A DNA stretch of 50,746 bases from Actinomycetes bacterium (lineage in GTDB: Bacteria; Actinomycetota; Thermoleophilia; BMS3ABIN01), in NCBI GenBank assembly GCA_024275795.1, contig JAJRYJ010000109.1, positions 1 to 50,746 of the forward strand, given 5' to 3'. Position numbers and translations under genes: made by a program. The number at the start of each line of letters is the position of its first letter. Within the stretch, counting starts at the first letter, position 1. Below the pieces are notes generated by a model. It was given only the letters and a program-made list of their open reading frames with translations. It was not told the DNA's origin and ran no database searches. Below are positions 27,190 to 37,039 of the stretch, one piece after another.

Positions 27190-28949
27190 TGGGTATCCTT
27201 GACCGGCTTGAAGGATAGGGCCAGGTTGATCATGACCTCCTCGCTGAGGGAATCCTGCAGCGAGTTGCTTATCCAGAAGACCACGTCGTCGTCCTGCCAG
27301 GCCAGGTAGCGCAGGTTGCCGCCCGTGTAGAAGAAGCGTAGATCCCTGCCTTCCACATTCCTCTCGACGCTGGGCTGTTCCAGCAGGGGGGCGTCCGTGA
27401 AGGTGGTCTGCATGATGCCCCAGTAGTCGCCTATCTGGTCCTGCACTACCACCTTGAGAGCCGGCAGCGCGTTGCCGTTGCCGTCGTCTATCTCGTATGG
27501 GTGAAAGTCCACGTATTCGAACTCAACGGGGAAAGAAGTCGGTTTCTGCACGTCGAAGGGAACCTCGGCGTCCGCCTCCTGCCAGTCGTCCCAGCCCGCC
27601 TCCGAGTCGGGATCGAAATGCAGGTTGGGCTGATCACCCGGTTGCGCAACGGCTGGAGCTCCCTCGAAGCTGTTGCCGACGACAAGCACCATGTGGGCGC
27701 TGGTCTGCAGGTCAGCCGGCATCGACTCTATCTCGCAGGGCTCGAACAGCGTTGCCAGCTCCGCAGCCGCGGTGCGGTTGCCCTCAGCGTAGAAGACCTT
27801 GCTGGTCTCGTAACTGCTGGCGGCATTACCGCTTACGGCCACGGACGTGCAGCCATGCTGAGCCAGTATCTGTGCCGCCTCGGAAGCGGCGCCGTCGACG
27901 CCGTTGCCGTTGAGGATCTCCACGGCCATTTGCCTGGTGTCGGCCGACAGCGCCTCGGGCGCCTCCGTCTCCGGCACCGGCGGCGCCGGCTCGCTGAACT
28001 CGGGAGACTGGAAGGCCTCAACGATCTGCGGCAGCTGCTCCTCCGAGACCACCAGGTAGTTTCCACCGGTCTCCTGTATCGGAGCCTGGGCCTGGTAGAT
28101 ACGATCCCGGTCCACGGCGAGTATGAACTTGGTCAGCGACAGTACGTCACTGCGGCCGATGTCCGACGTGGTGTTGCTGGCGAAGGCGTCCGCCAGTTCC
28201 GGAATCTTGGTGAAGTTGCCCCACTTGAGCGACTGGGCTTTGACGTCACTGATGAAATACTGCTGCCGCTTGATGCGCACGATGTCGCTGTCCTCATGCC
28301 GGTACCTCACGTATGCGAGCGCGTCGGCGCCGTTGAGTTTCTGGTAACCGGGATAGATATCGATGGGCTCATAGGCCTCTTCCCAGGGGGTCTGGCTGTT
28401 ATCGTTGAAATAACGCCTGTCGATATCGACGTAGACGCCGCCCATGGCGTCCACCGCCTTCTCGAAACCGTCATAGTTCACCAGCACGAAATGGTGTATG
28501 GGGAGGCCCGTCAGTTCCCGCACGGTATCGATGGAGAGCGGGACACCGCCGATGGCGTAGGCGGCGTTGATCTTGTCCTCACCGACTCCCGGTATATCGA
28601 CCAGCAGGTCCCTGGGAATGGAGAGCATGGAAAGGCATTCCCCTTCCGGGTTGACCCTGACGAGCATGATCGAATCGGAACGGGTAGAATCCCCATCCGG
28701 GTCGGTGTCGGTGCCCATGATCAATATGTTCACGGGCTCGTCCGGCATGGGGATGTCCAGCTGCTGTTTGGCCTCGTAGATGACCTCCGTGTTGAGGCCG
28801 ATCTTGCCGAGGGTACGGTAGACGAAGATAAAGCCGGCGAGGCCGACCGCAAGAGTGATTATCAGAAGTGACAGGAGAGACCACTTGATGATCCTCTTCC
28901 ATAGAGCAGGCCTTCTGTAATGCCTGCCGGATTTACCGATCATACCCAT
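27186..28949 (-). CDS. LytR-CpsA-Psr (LCP) family protein with LytR C-terminal domain
   Basis: ILIMGTDTDPDGDSTRSDSIMLVRVNPEGECLSMLSIPRDLLVDIPGVGEDKINAAYAIGG...HHFVLVNYDGFEKAVDAMGGVYVDID. Confidence 0.95.
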   Translation of the reverse strand: MGMIGKSGRHYRRPALWKRIIKWSLLSLLIITLAVGLAGFIFVYRTLGKIGLNTEVIYEAKQQLDIPMPDEPVNILIMGTDTDPDGDSTRSDSIMLVRVNPEGECLSMLSIPRDLLVDIPGVGEDKINAAYAIGGVPLSIDTVRELTGLPIHHFVLVNYDGFEKAVDAMGGVYVDIDRRYFNDNSQTPWEEAYEPIDIYPGYQKLNGADALAYVRYRHEDSDIVRIKRQQYFISDVKAQSLKWGNFTKIPELADAFASNTTSDIGRSDVLSLTKFILAVDRDRIYQAQAPIQETGGNYLVVSEEQLPQIVEAFQSPEFSEPAPPVPETEAPEALSADTRQMAVEILNGNGVDGAASEAAQILAQHGCTSVAVSGNAASSYETSKVFYAEGNRTAAAELATLFEPCEIESMPADLQTSAHMVLVVGNSFEGAPAVAQPGDQPNLHFDPDSEAGWDDWQEADAEVPFDVQKPTSFPVEFEYVDFHPYEIDDGNGNALPALKVVVQDQIGDYWGIMQTTFTDAPLLEQPSVERNVEGRDLRFFYTGGNLRYLAWQDDDVVFWISNSLQDSLSEEVMINLALSFKPVKDTQ

Positions 28950-28980
28950 GACCTAGAAGTGAGATCCCTTTCATATAACA

Positions 28981-29002
28981 AAAAAATGGCCTCCCGAGAG
29001 GC
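28981..29002 (-). terminator. Rho-independent terminator downstream of the nrnA-like gene
   Basis: Minus strand GCCTC TCGG GAGGC followed by CATTTTTT. Confidence 0.7.
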
Positions 29003-29097
29003 GAAATCGACGATAATTATAACGCAAAGCCGCGATTACCAGCAAGAAAGCCGCCGGCATCCACCTGTATTCCCATTCTGCGCCCGCTGTGCTTTTC

Positions 29098-30117
29098 CTA
29101 CAAATCTTCAAGAGCCTTCTCCACGCGCTCCGAGAGGAAGCGCGCCAGCTCGGACGGGGATTCACCCGACGAGGAGAAGCCCGCCGCCTGCCTGTGGCCG
29201 CCGCCGCCCTTCTCGCGGGCGATCTCCTGCATGCTGACGCCGTCGCTCGAAGAGCGCAGGCTGATACGGTAATAGGGTTCTGAGGATTCACCGTTGGCGG
29301 GGCGCGCGTAGATCAGCGCCGCCACCTGCACACCCTCGAGTTCGCGCAGGGTATTGACGAGGCCGTCCGTAAGTTCGGGGCCGGCGCCGGCCGCCTCGAA
29401 GTCATCCTTCTAAAGCAGGCCGATGGCCAGCCGCCCGTCGCAGGATATGGTCAGGTTATCCAGCATGCGGCACTGCAGCCGCGCCTTGGCCACCGGGACC
29501 GACTCGTAAAGGCAGTGGAAGATCTTCGTATGGTCGACGCCGCGGCTCATCAGGTCGGCCGCCACCCTCAGGGTCGACGGCGAAGTCGAACCGTACTGGA
29601 AGCGGCCGCTGTCCATCAGTATGCCCGTGTACAGCGCCTCGGCGATCTCCTGCGTGATCTGCGTCCCCATCTCCTGGAAGATGAGATAGATGATCTCCGC
29701 CGTGGAGCTGGCGCCGGCAGCCACCAGGTTGATATCCCCGAAGCGGGAGTTGTCTCCGTGGTGGTCGATATTGATGACCCGGGGCGCATTTTCCAGCAGG
29801 GCGTCGTTGCCGATGCGCTCGGCGTTGCCGCAATCGACCGCCACCAGGGTGCGCGCGCCCGCATCTGCCGGCGCGTCCCGGTAGCAGACATCCCTGAGCG
29901 CCGCGAGAAATTGGAACTCCGGGGCGATGGTGCTGTCTCCGGACAGGTACATGATACTGTCGACGCCGTCCTGCTCGAGGGCGCGATGGACGGCTATCAT
30001 GCTGCCCAGCGCGTCGCCGTCGGGCTTGGTATGGGTGGTGACCAGGACCTTCTTCTCGCTGAGCAGTGCGTCGGCAACGGCCTCAAGCGCCGGGTCTGCT
30101 GGTTCGGAGGCAGCCAC
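29098..30117 (-). CDS. nrnA: DHH/DHHA1 phosphoesterase (NrnA-type) interrupted by one in-frame TAG at 29410-29412
   Basis: N-part (29410..30117): VLVTTHTKPDGDALGSMIAVHRAL, INIDHHGDN, DSGRFQYGSTSPSTLRVAADLMSRG. C-part continues in the same frame after TAG: KDDFEAAGAGPELTDGLVNTLRELEGVQVAALIYAR...ISLRSSSDGVSMQEIAREKGGGGHRQAAGF. Total 340 codons. Confidence 0.85.
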
Positions 30118-30129
30118 TACCGCTTTGTC

Positions 30130-31548
30130 TCAGCCGGTTTCACCGGTACGCTGCGCCGTCTTCAGGGGAGCCATGTAGTTGGCGCCGTCGGCGAACTCGC
30201 GGGCGGCGCGCAGCACCCTGATGATATGGGGCAGGCTCAACCGCCTGGCGGCGATATCCCGGAGGAGACGCGCCGACCGGCGTTTAAGCACACCGGAGTT
30301 GATGTAGGCGGCGCTGTAGAGGCTGGCGAACTCCCGGTAGAACTCCTTGGGATCCAGCTTCGTGGGCAGCACCGAGTGGATGAAATCGTAGAGCTCGTAG
30401 TTCCTGAACATGATCTTCTTCTCGACCTCGCGGAAAAGGTCAGTGCCTGGCAGCGGCGTCAATACGGTGAACTGGGGCAGGGAAATACGGCGGTCGACGA
30501 TGTAGTTGCGCAGCCGTTCGAAGTCGCTCTGCTCGAAATCCGGGTTGATGATGAAGGCGGTGGTCACGGACAGTCCGTGGTCCTGACAGATCTTCAGGGC
30601 GTCCTCGTTGGTCTCGACGCTGTTCTTCTTGTTGACGGCCTCCAGTCCCTCCTCATCCAGGCTCTCGAAGCCGATGAAGACATGCGAGAGGCCGACCTTC
30701 TTCCACTGGGAGATGATCTCGGGATGCCTGACGATGGTGTCGCTGCGGGCCTGGAAAGAGTAGCGCTTCTCGATGCCGCGCTCCTCGATGATCTCGGCTA
30801 TCCGCTTCGCCCGCTTGACGCTGAGCAGGAAGTTGTCATCGGTGATCAGGACGTAGCGCTCGTCGCGCCGCGCCAGCTCTTCGGCGACACGCTCCGGGCT
30901 CTTGGTGGTGCAGCGCCCCTCGAAGAAGGTCCAGACGCTGCAGAAGTTGCAGCGATGGGGGCAGCCCCTGGCGGTCTCGATGGTGGCCAGCGGCTTCCAG
31001 AAATTGAAGAAGTAACGGTGCCGCCTGCTCTTGGGCAGCAAATGGCGGGCGGGGAACGGCAACTTATCCAGGTCCTTGACCTGTGTCCGCGGCCCGGTGA
31101 ATGTCTGGCCGCCGTTGTTGAGCACGAGACCCTCTATCTGGTGAAGATCGCGCTTCGACTCCAGGGCGTCGATCAGCTCGCGGGCCGCGAACTCGCCGGC
31201 GCCGACGACGATGCAGTCGATGGCTTCGTCCTCGAAGTCGGGCGGGTTCAGGGAGGCGTGCAGGCCGCCAATGAAGACGAAGGGGGCGCAGCAGGCCTTG
31301 ACGCGGCGGGCGATGCTCCTGGCCCGGTAGACGTCGATGGTGAAGCAGCAGCTGATGCCGACGGCATCCGGCTTGAATGACTTGAGCGCCGACTCCAGGT
31401 CGTCGTCGATGCGCATGTCATGGATACGCACCTCGTGGTCGTCCACCAGGGCCCCGGCGACCATTTCCAGCCCCAGGGGCTCTACCATGGCGATTTTCGT
31501 GAAGCCGGGTTTGCCGAACTGAGGTGGTTGTACCAGGAGGACTTTCAT
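30130..31548 (-). CDS. B12-binding-domain radical SAM protein
   Basis: MKVLLVQPPQFG...EPLGLEMVAGAL...HEVRIHDMR cobalamin-binding fold; TARGCPHRCNFCSVW CxxxCxxC motif. Confidence 0.93.
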   Translation of the reverse strand: MKVLLVQPPQFGKPGFTKIAMVEPLGLEMVAGALVDDHEVRIHDMRIDDDLESALKSFKPDAVGISCCFTIDVYRARSIARRVKACCAPFVFIGGLHASLNPPDFEDEAIDCIVVGAGEFAARELIDALESKRDLHQIEGLVLNNGGQTFTGPRTQVKDLDKLPFPARHLLPKSRRHRYFFNFWKPLATIETARGCPHRCNFCSVWTFFEGRCTTKSPERVAEELARRDERYVLITDDNFLLSVKRAKRIAEIIEERGIEKRYSFQARSDTIVRHPEIISQWKKVGLSHVFIGFESLDEEGLEAVNKKNSVETNEDALKICQDHGLSVTTAFIINPDFEQSDFERLRNYIVDRRISLPQFTVLTPLPGTDLFREVEKKIMFRNYELYDFIHSVLPTKLDPKEFYREFASLYSAAYINSGVLKRRSARLLRDIAARRLSLPHIIRVLRAAREFADGANYMAPLKTAQRTGETG

Positions 31549-31691
31549 GTCAAATCATGCCTGCTTTCGCTATTTTTCGTGCCCCGCCCCTCCCCAGGGT
31601 GACCTATGGCATCCTAGATTATTATGGCTCCGGATGCAATCGGCGCCACACCCCTGACGCCCGGGTGCGGGGGCGGCGGAAGACGCTGTCT

Positions 31692-32768
31692 TCAGCCGCC
31701 GGCTGCGGTCTCCAGCTGCTCCTTGACCAGCTTCTCGCTCTCCTGGGCGACCAGCAGGCGCAGGGCGCCCAGTACCAGCAGGCTGAACAGCAGGCCGGTG
31801 ATGGCCGAAAGCTGGTTGATCGTGAACAGGAATATCTGGCTGAGCAGGATATTCACCAGCATGGCGCGCTCGAACCATTTATAGGCGGCCAGCCGGGAGC
31901 GGTGAAGACTGAAAACGCCGAAGAAGATGCATGTGGCGGAGATGCCGCTGGAGATCATCAGGGAGACCGCCGAAAACGAGGCCTCCAGCCCCCCGCCTAT
32001 CTTCCCTTCCTGCAGGAAGATCTCCAATACGATATAGCTGACGCCGGTCAGCATCTGGAACAAGAAAAAAAAGTTCAGCAGCGGTGCGAAATATCTGGTA
32101 TTGACGACACGGATGTAGATGCGCCGCAGCCTGGCTCTGGCGCGGTGGTAGAGGCTGGGGCCGGCCACTGGCTGGGATGAGATGTCATTGAGAAAACCAT
32201 CAAGCGCAGCGGCAAGGGCATCGCCGCCGGTCTTCTCCAGCATGAGGGCGATATCCTGGCGTGCGTCTCCGGGCAGGTAGCCGTCGCGGTATTCCTGGAG
32301 GCGGTTCAGGGAATTCATCAGGTATTCGGTCCGCGAGTAGCCCCAGCTGGTAAGCGCCCAGTGGGCCACCAGGTAGATGAGCACAAAGACCACGTACATC
32401 AGGGAGAAGGCCGGCGCGAAGAAGTAATCGTTGTCCTGGGTGACGAACTTGCCGATCTCGTCGATGAAGGCGCCGAAGCCCACGCCGCCGACAAAGGATG
32501 TGAAATATTCGACCCACCTGCCCAGGAACATCAGGCGCACCAGCAGGGCCGCCAGCATTCCCAGGCCGCCCCAGAGCATGTGAGCGATATGCAATGTGCC
32601 GCCGCCCAGCTGGGGATAGCCTGTCAGCTCCAGGAAAAGGCGTATCAGCAGGATGGTGGTGACCGAAGACACCAGGAAGATCTCCAGCTGGTCCATGGCC
32701 CTGGAGTTGCGTACGAAGGTGTTGCGTAAACGGCCGTCGCCGAAGGCGGGAGTGCGCTTATCATTCAT
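31692..32768 (-). CDS. Hypothetical multi-pass membrane protein
   Basis: 358-aa ORF with several TM segments (FLVSSVTTILLIRLFLELTG, LMYVVFVLIYLVAHW, LLFSLLVLGALRLL); overlaps the end of the kinase ORF by 8 nt. Confidence 0.75.
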   Translation of the reverse strand: MNDKRTPAFGDGRLRNTFVRNSRAMDQLEIFLVSSVTTILLIRLFLELTGYPQLGGGTLHIAHMLWGGLGMLAALLVRLMFLGRWVEYFTSFVGGVGFGAFIDEIGKFVTQDNDYFFAPAFSLMYVVFVLIYLVAHWALTSWGYSRTEYLMNSLNRLQEYRDGYLPGDARQDIALMLEKTGGDALAAALDGFLNDISSQPVAGPSLYHRARARLRRIYIRVVNTRYFAPLLNFFFLFQMLTGVSYIVLEIFLQEGKIGGGLEASFSAVSLMISSGISATCIFFGVFSLHRSRLAAYKWFERAMLVNILLSQIFLFTINQLSAITGLLFSLLVLGALRLLVAQESEKLVKEQLETAAGG

Positions 32769-35700
32769 GGTCGAGCAGCTCCCTGATGGCCTGCATCAGC
32801 TCGGGCAGGGAATAGGGTTTCTGCAGAAACCTGTAACCCTGCTCATCGATCTCCCTGCGGTACTCATCCTCATGGTAGCCGCTGGCAAGCAGCACCGGCA
32901 GGCCGGGCCTGGCCGCCAGCAGGCGTTCGGCCAGCAGGACGCCGTTCTCTCCGGGCAGCACCACGTCGCTGAACAGCAGGTCCACCGGCTCCTCCTGCTG
33001 CTCAAAGATGGCGAACGCCTCCCGGGCATCCGCCGCTGAAAGCACCTCGTAGCCGCTCCGCGTCAGCATCTTGTCCACCAGGCTGCGCACACCCTCTTCA
33101 TCTTCGACAACGAGGATGCGCTCGCCGCCGCCCCTTAGCTCCCCGACGGCGACCTGTTCCTCCTCGACCCTTTCGGGCTCGGCGGGCACCACCGGCAGGC
33201 ATATCTTGAAGGTGGACCCCTTGCCCTCTTCGGATTCCACGTCGATCCAGCCACCATGCTGCTCGGTGATGCCGTAGGCGACCGCCAGTCCCAGGCCGGT
33301 GCCCTGGTCCATCTTCTTGGTGCTGAAGAACGGCTCGAAGATGCGGTCGATGACGTTGGCGTCGATGCCCGTGCCCTGGTCGCTGATGGACAGGCAGACG
33401 AAGTCGCCGGGCCGTGCGTCAGGATGCGCCGCCGCCGCCTCCCTGCTGATACTGAGGTTCTCTGTCCGCAGCCGGATGGTGCCGCCCTCGGGCATGGCGT
33501 CGCGGGCGTTCACCACCAGATTGACAACCACCTGTTCCAGGTGGCCCGGGTCGGCGATCAGGCTCTTCAGGTCGTCCGCCAGGTCGGTGGTTATCTCGTG
33601 GCGTTCGCCGATCAGCCGGTCCAGCATGCGCTTCATGTTGGTTACCACCGTGTTCATGTCGATGATCTTCAGGTCCAGCTGGCTGCGGCGGCTGAAGAAA
33701 AGCAGCTGGCGCGTGACGGCGATGGCGCGCTCCGTGGCCTTGCTGACCTCATATATGTTCTAGAGCGCCGTGCTGTCTGGAGGCAGTTCCAGCAGCGTCA
33801 GGTCCGTATAGCCTTTGATAGCCGTAAGGAAGTTGTTGAAGTCATGGGCGACGCCTCCAGCCAGCCTGCCGATGCTCTCCAGCTTCTGCGACTGGATCAG
33901 CTGCTGTTCCAGCCTCCGCTGCTCGGTGATGTCGCGGCCGATGCCCCAGTTGCCGGTGATGTCGCCATTGTCGTCCCGGATAAGGTTTGCGGAGACGGAA
34001 AACAGCTTCTCCTCGCCGTCCTTGCATTTGAGCTTGACCTCGTAATCCGTGACGAACCCGTTCTCGGCAAGCTTTTTCTGAAAGGCGGCACGGTCTTCGG
34101 GGTCGACGTAGAGGTCGCGGGTCAGGTCCAGGGCAAGAAGCTCTTCCTTTGTGTAGCCCAGCATCTCCACTCCCGCGGGGTTGATATCGAGGAACCTGCC
34201 CTCCGCCGATGCGATGAAGACCGCATCATGGGATTCCTTGAAGAGGACGCGATAGCGCTCCTCGCTCTCACGGCGCGCCGCCTCGCTGCGCATGCGCTCC
34301 ATTTCCGCCGAGGCGCGTACGGCGAATATCCGCATCAGTGATTCGCTGAGTTCCATATGCTCGATCGGGCTTTCAAAGAGCACCACCATCACCCCCATGG
34401 CGTTACCCTCCGAATCCGTAAGCGGTGCGCCGATGTAGCCCTCGATTCCCATCTCGGACAGGAAATGGTCGTTGGGATAGAGCTCGCGGACGCCTCTGGC
34501 GTGGGCGCAGAGTTCGCGGCCGACGACGTCCTCGCATGGCGTGTCCTCCAGGTCGAACTCTACGTTATCGACCAGTTCTCCGTGCGCCAGGGTGGAGATT
34601 GTCCGTATTCCCGGTTTATCGCTCTCCCGAAGCTCACCGATGAAGGCATAATCGGCGTTCAGGGAACCGCCCAGGTGTTCCACCAGCGACCTGAAGAAGG
34701 TTTCCCCGGTTTCTGCGGAGACACCCGTTGCGATGCCGAGGATGGCCTCCTCGGTCCGCTTCCTCTCGGTGATATCCTGTGCCGTGCCGCCGAGGCGGAC
34801 CGGATTCCCCGCGTCATCGCAGATGACCTCGCCAAGGGCCTCCATCACCCATACCGAGCCGTCATCACGCAGGATGCGCGCGTCCACATGGTACTGCGAA
34901 CGCGTCTCGAGCGCCTGATTCACAGCACCGACCAGCATCTGCCTGTCGTCCGGGTGGACCATGTCGAGGAAAGACTGGTAGGTGGCCGGATAGGTCTTCC
35001 GGTGAACGCCGAAGATGTGGTAGAGCTCATCGGACCAGGTGACATCATCGGTGGCGATCTCCCATTCCCAGCTGCCCAGGCGCGCCACCCTCTGCGACTC
35101 CTCCAGCTGGGCCGTCTTCGCCTGCAGGTCGTCGGAGGCCTGTTGTTTCTCGACGAAGTAGCTGCGGATGGTCCTGAGCGCGTATACCCAGGCGAAGATT
35201 ATCACCAGCAGGAAGATGATCACCATCACCAGCCAGTAGCGGTTTCTCTGGTGCTGGCTTTCCAGCGTCTGATCCAGGTGCGCGCGCACCTGTTCCAGCA
35301 GCACCGCTTCCGTCGTCGCCAGCCGTTCCTGGTCCGCCTTGTACCGGCTGCTGGAGAGGATGGCCTGGGCCGCCGCCAGGTCGCCCGCGTCCGCAAACTC
35401 CAGGACCTGCAGCTCCTGCTTCTGCAGGGAACGCTTCACACCCAGCAGCTCGGATACCGTCTCCTGCGGTATCAGGCCCGGCGCTACCTGTTCCAGTTCG
35501 TCCATGGCCGCGTCCACCTTGGCCATCTCGGAGATCATCATCGGTTTCCACGCCGGTTCGCCGGTGGCCGCGGCCAGCTGGGCCGTGAGGGAGAGGAGCT
35601 CGTCGAAGTGCTTGACCGTGCCGTAGAGCTCCACCATCTTCAGGTCCTTGGTCTCGAGGGTCTCGAAGTCCTTGTGGGAGCGCCAGGCGAACCAGCTGAG

Positions 35701-35796
35701 CCCGGCCACCAACGCCAGGGTCAGCAGGAGCGCGACGACCAGCACCCCCATGGGGAAGGGGCGGGTCATCGCCCGGTATTTGCCGAGTTCGGACAT
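32761..35796 (-). CDS. Hybrid sensor histidine kinase (4HB-like sensor, PAS, GAF, PAS, HisKA, HATPase, REC) interrupted by one in-frame TAG at 33760-33762
   Basis: H-box LAGGVAHDFNNFLTAIKGYTDLTLLELPPDSTAL*NIYEVSKATERAIAVTRQLLFFSRRSQLDLKIIDMNTVV...VVNLVVNARDAMPEGG...GTGLGLAVAYGI...REC domain; 1012 codons with a single TAG. Confidence 0.88.
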
Positions 35797-35900
35797 GATA
35801 AACCTTAACTTTGATTAATCGCAGTAGATTCCTTTACCCGGAAGCGGGGCGGTTGAAGCAGAGATGCGCGGCGTCAATGCCGGCTGCGAAGAGATGATGG

Positions 35901-35974
35901 CGCCCCGGGAAGGAATCGAACCTTCGACCTACCGCTTAGGAGGCGGTCGCTCTGATCCCCTGAGCTACCGGGGC
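35901..35974 (-). tRNA. tRNA-Arg (anticodon CCT)
   Basis: Minus strand GCCCCGGTAGCTCAGGGGATCAGAGCGACCGCCTCCTAAGCGGTAGGTCGAAGGTTCGATTCCTTCCCGGGGCG folds as a cloverleaf; 7-nt loop CTCCTAA. Confidence 0.96.
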
Positions 35975-36062
35975 GGGGCAAGGACCGAGTTTAGCAGAAA
36001 GGCGGCCTCGCCTGAAAGCGGCTCGGGAGCGCAGTCGAGCCGCAAGTGCCAGGGCGGGGACC

Positions 36063-37004
36063 TCAGGCGCGCTCGAGCGCCGTCCTCAGTATCTCATCCA
36101 CCATCTGCGGGAAGCTGATGCCCGCCGCCGCCGCCGCCATGGGCATCAGGCTGGTGTCCGTGAGGCCGGGGATGGTGTTTATCTCCAGCACGTGCAGGCC
36201 GCCGTCCGCGTCCATGATGATGTCTACGCGGCCGAAGCCGTCGCAGTGCAGCACCTGGAAGGCCTTGAGGGAGACGGCGACGGCTTCGGCCGCGGTCTCC
36301 TCCGGGATCTCCGCCGGCACGACATAGTCGGCCTTGCCCTTGGTGTAGCGCGATTCGAAATCGAAGAACTCGGTCTTGGGGATGGCCTCGACGATGGGCA
36401 GCGCCCGCGGCTCGGAGCCGATGATGCTCACCGCCAGCTCCCGGCCCTTGACGTATTTCTCCAGCAGCACCTTGTCGTCGAAACTGAAGGCCGAGATCAG
36501 CGCCGCCGGCAGCTCGTCCACGTTATGGGCGAAACGGATGCCCAGGGCCGAGCCCTGGGCCGAGGGCTTGACGACGATGGGGAAGCCCAGCTCCTCGCCG
36601 ATGTAGGGCAGGGTGTCGGCGGCCCCCAGCTCCTGGAAGGCGCCGCGGTTGAAAGCGTAGAAGGGGGGCGTGGGGATGCCGTCCGCCTCGAAGATGTGCT
36701 TGGTGAGCACCTTGTCCATGCAGCGCACGGAGGGCAGCACGTCGGAGCCGGTATAAGGTATGCCCAGTATGTCCAGCAGCTCCTGCACGGTGCCGTCCTC
36801 GCCGCCGCTGCCGTGCATGGCGATGAAGGCCGCATCCGGCTTCGCTTCCTTCAGCTTGCGCACCATGTGGGCGTCAACGTCGATGGACTCCACCCGGTAG
36901 CCAAGCTCCGCCAGCGCCTTCTCCACCCTGCCTCCCGACTTCAGGGAGATGTTGCGCTCCAGGGAGCGCCCGCCTTTGAGGACTGCTATCTTCTCTTTGC
37001 TCAT
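36063..37004 (-). CDS. ddl: D-alanine--D-alanine ligase
   Basis: KIAVLKGGRSLERNISLKSG, FIAMHGSGGEDGTVQELLDILGIPYTGSDVLPSVRCMDKVLTK, LEINTIPGLTDTSLMP. Confidence 0.96.
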   Translation of the reverse strand: MSKEKIAVLKGGRSLERNISLKSGGRVEKALAELGYRVESIDVDAHMVRKLKEAKPDAAFIAMHGSGGEDGTVQELLDILGIPYTGSDVLPSVRCMDKVLTKHIFEADGIPTPPFYAFNRGAFQELGAADTLPYIGEELGFPIVVKPSAQGSALGIRFAHNVDELPAALISAFSFDDKVLLEKYVKGRELAVSIIGSEPRALPIVEAIPKTEFFDFESRYTKGKADYVVPAEIPEETAAEAVAVSLKAFQVLHCDGFGRVDIIMDADGGLHVLEINTIPGLTDTSLMPMAAAAAGISFPQMVDEILRTALERA

Positions 37005-37039
37005 GGTCGATCCCCCATCACTTCATAGTGTTGGACAGG

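Noticed and set aside
35864-36118. 84-aa plus-strand ORF near 35.9 kb
   Set aside because: Overlaps the tRNA-Arg(CCU) gene; the PREGIEPSTYR-type peptide is a well-known artefact of translating antisense tRNA.
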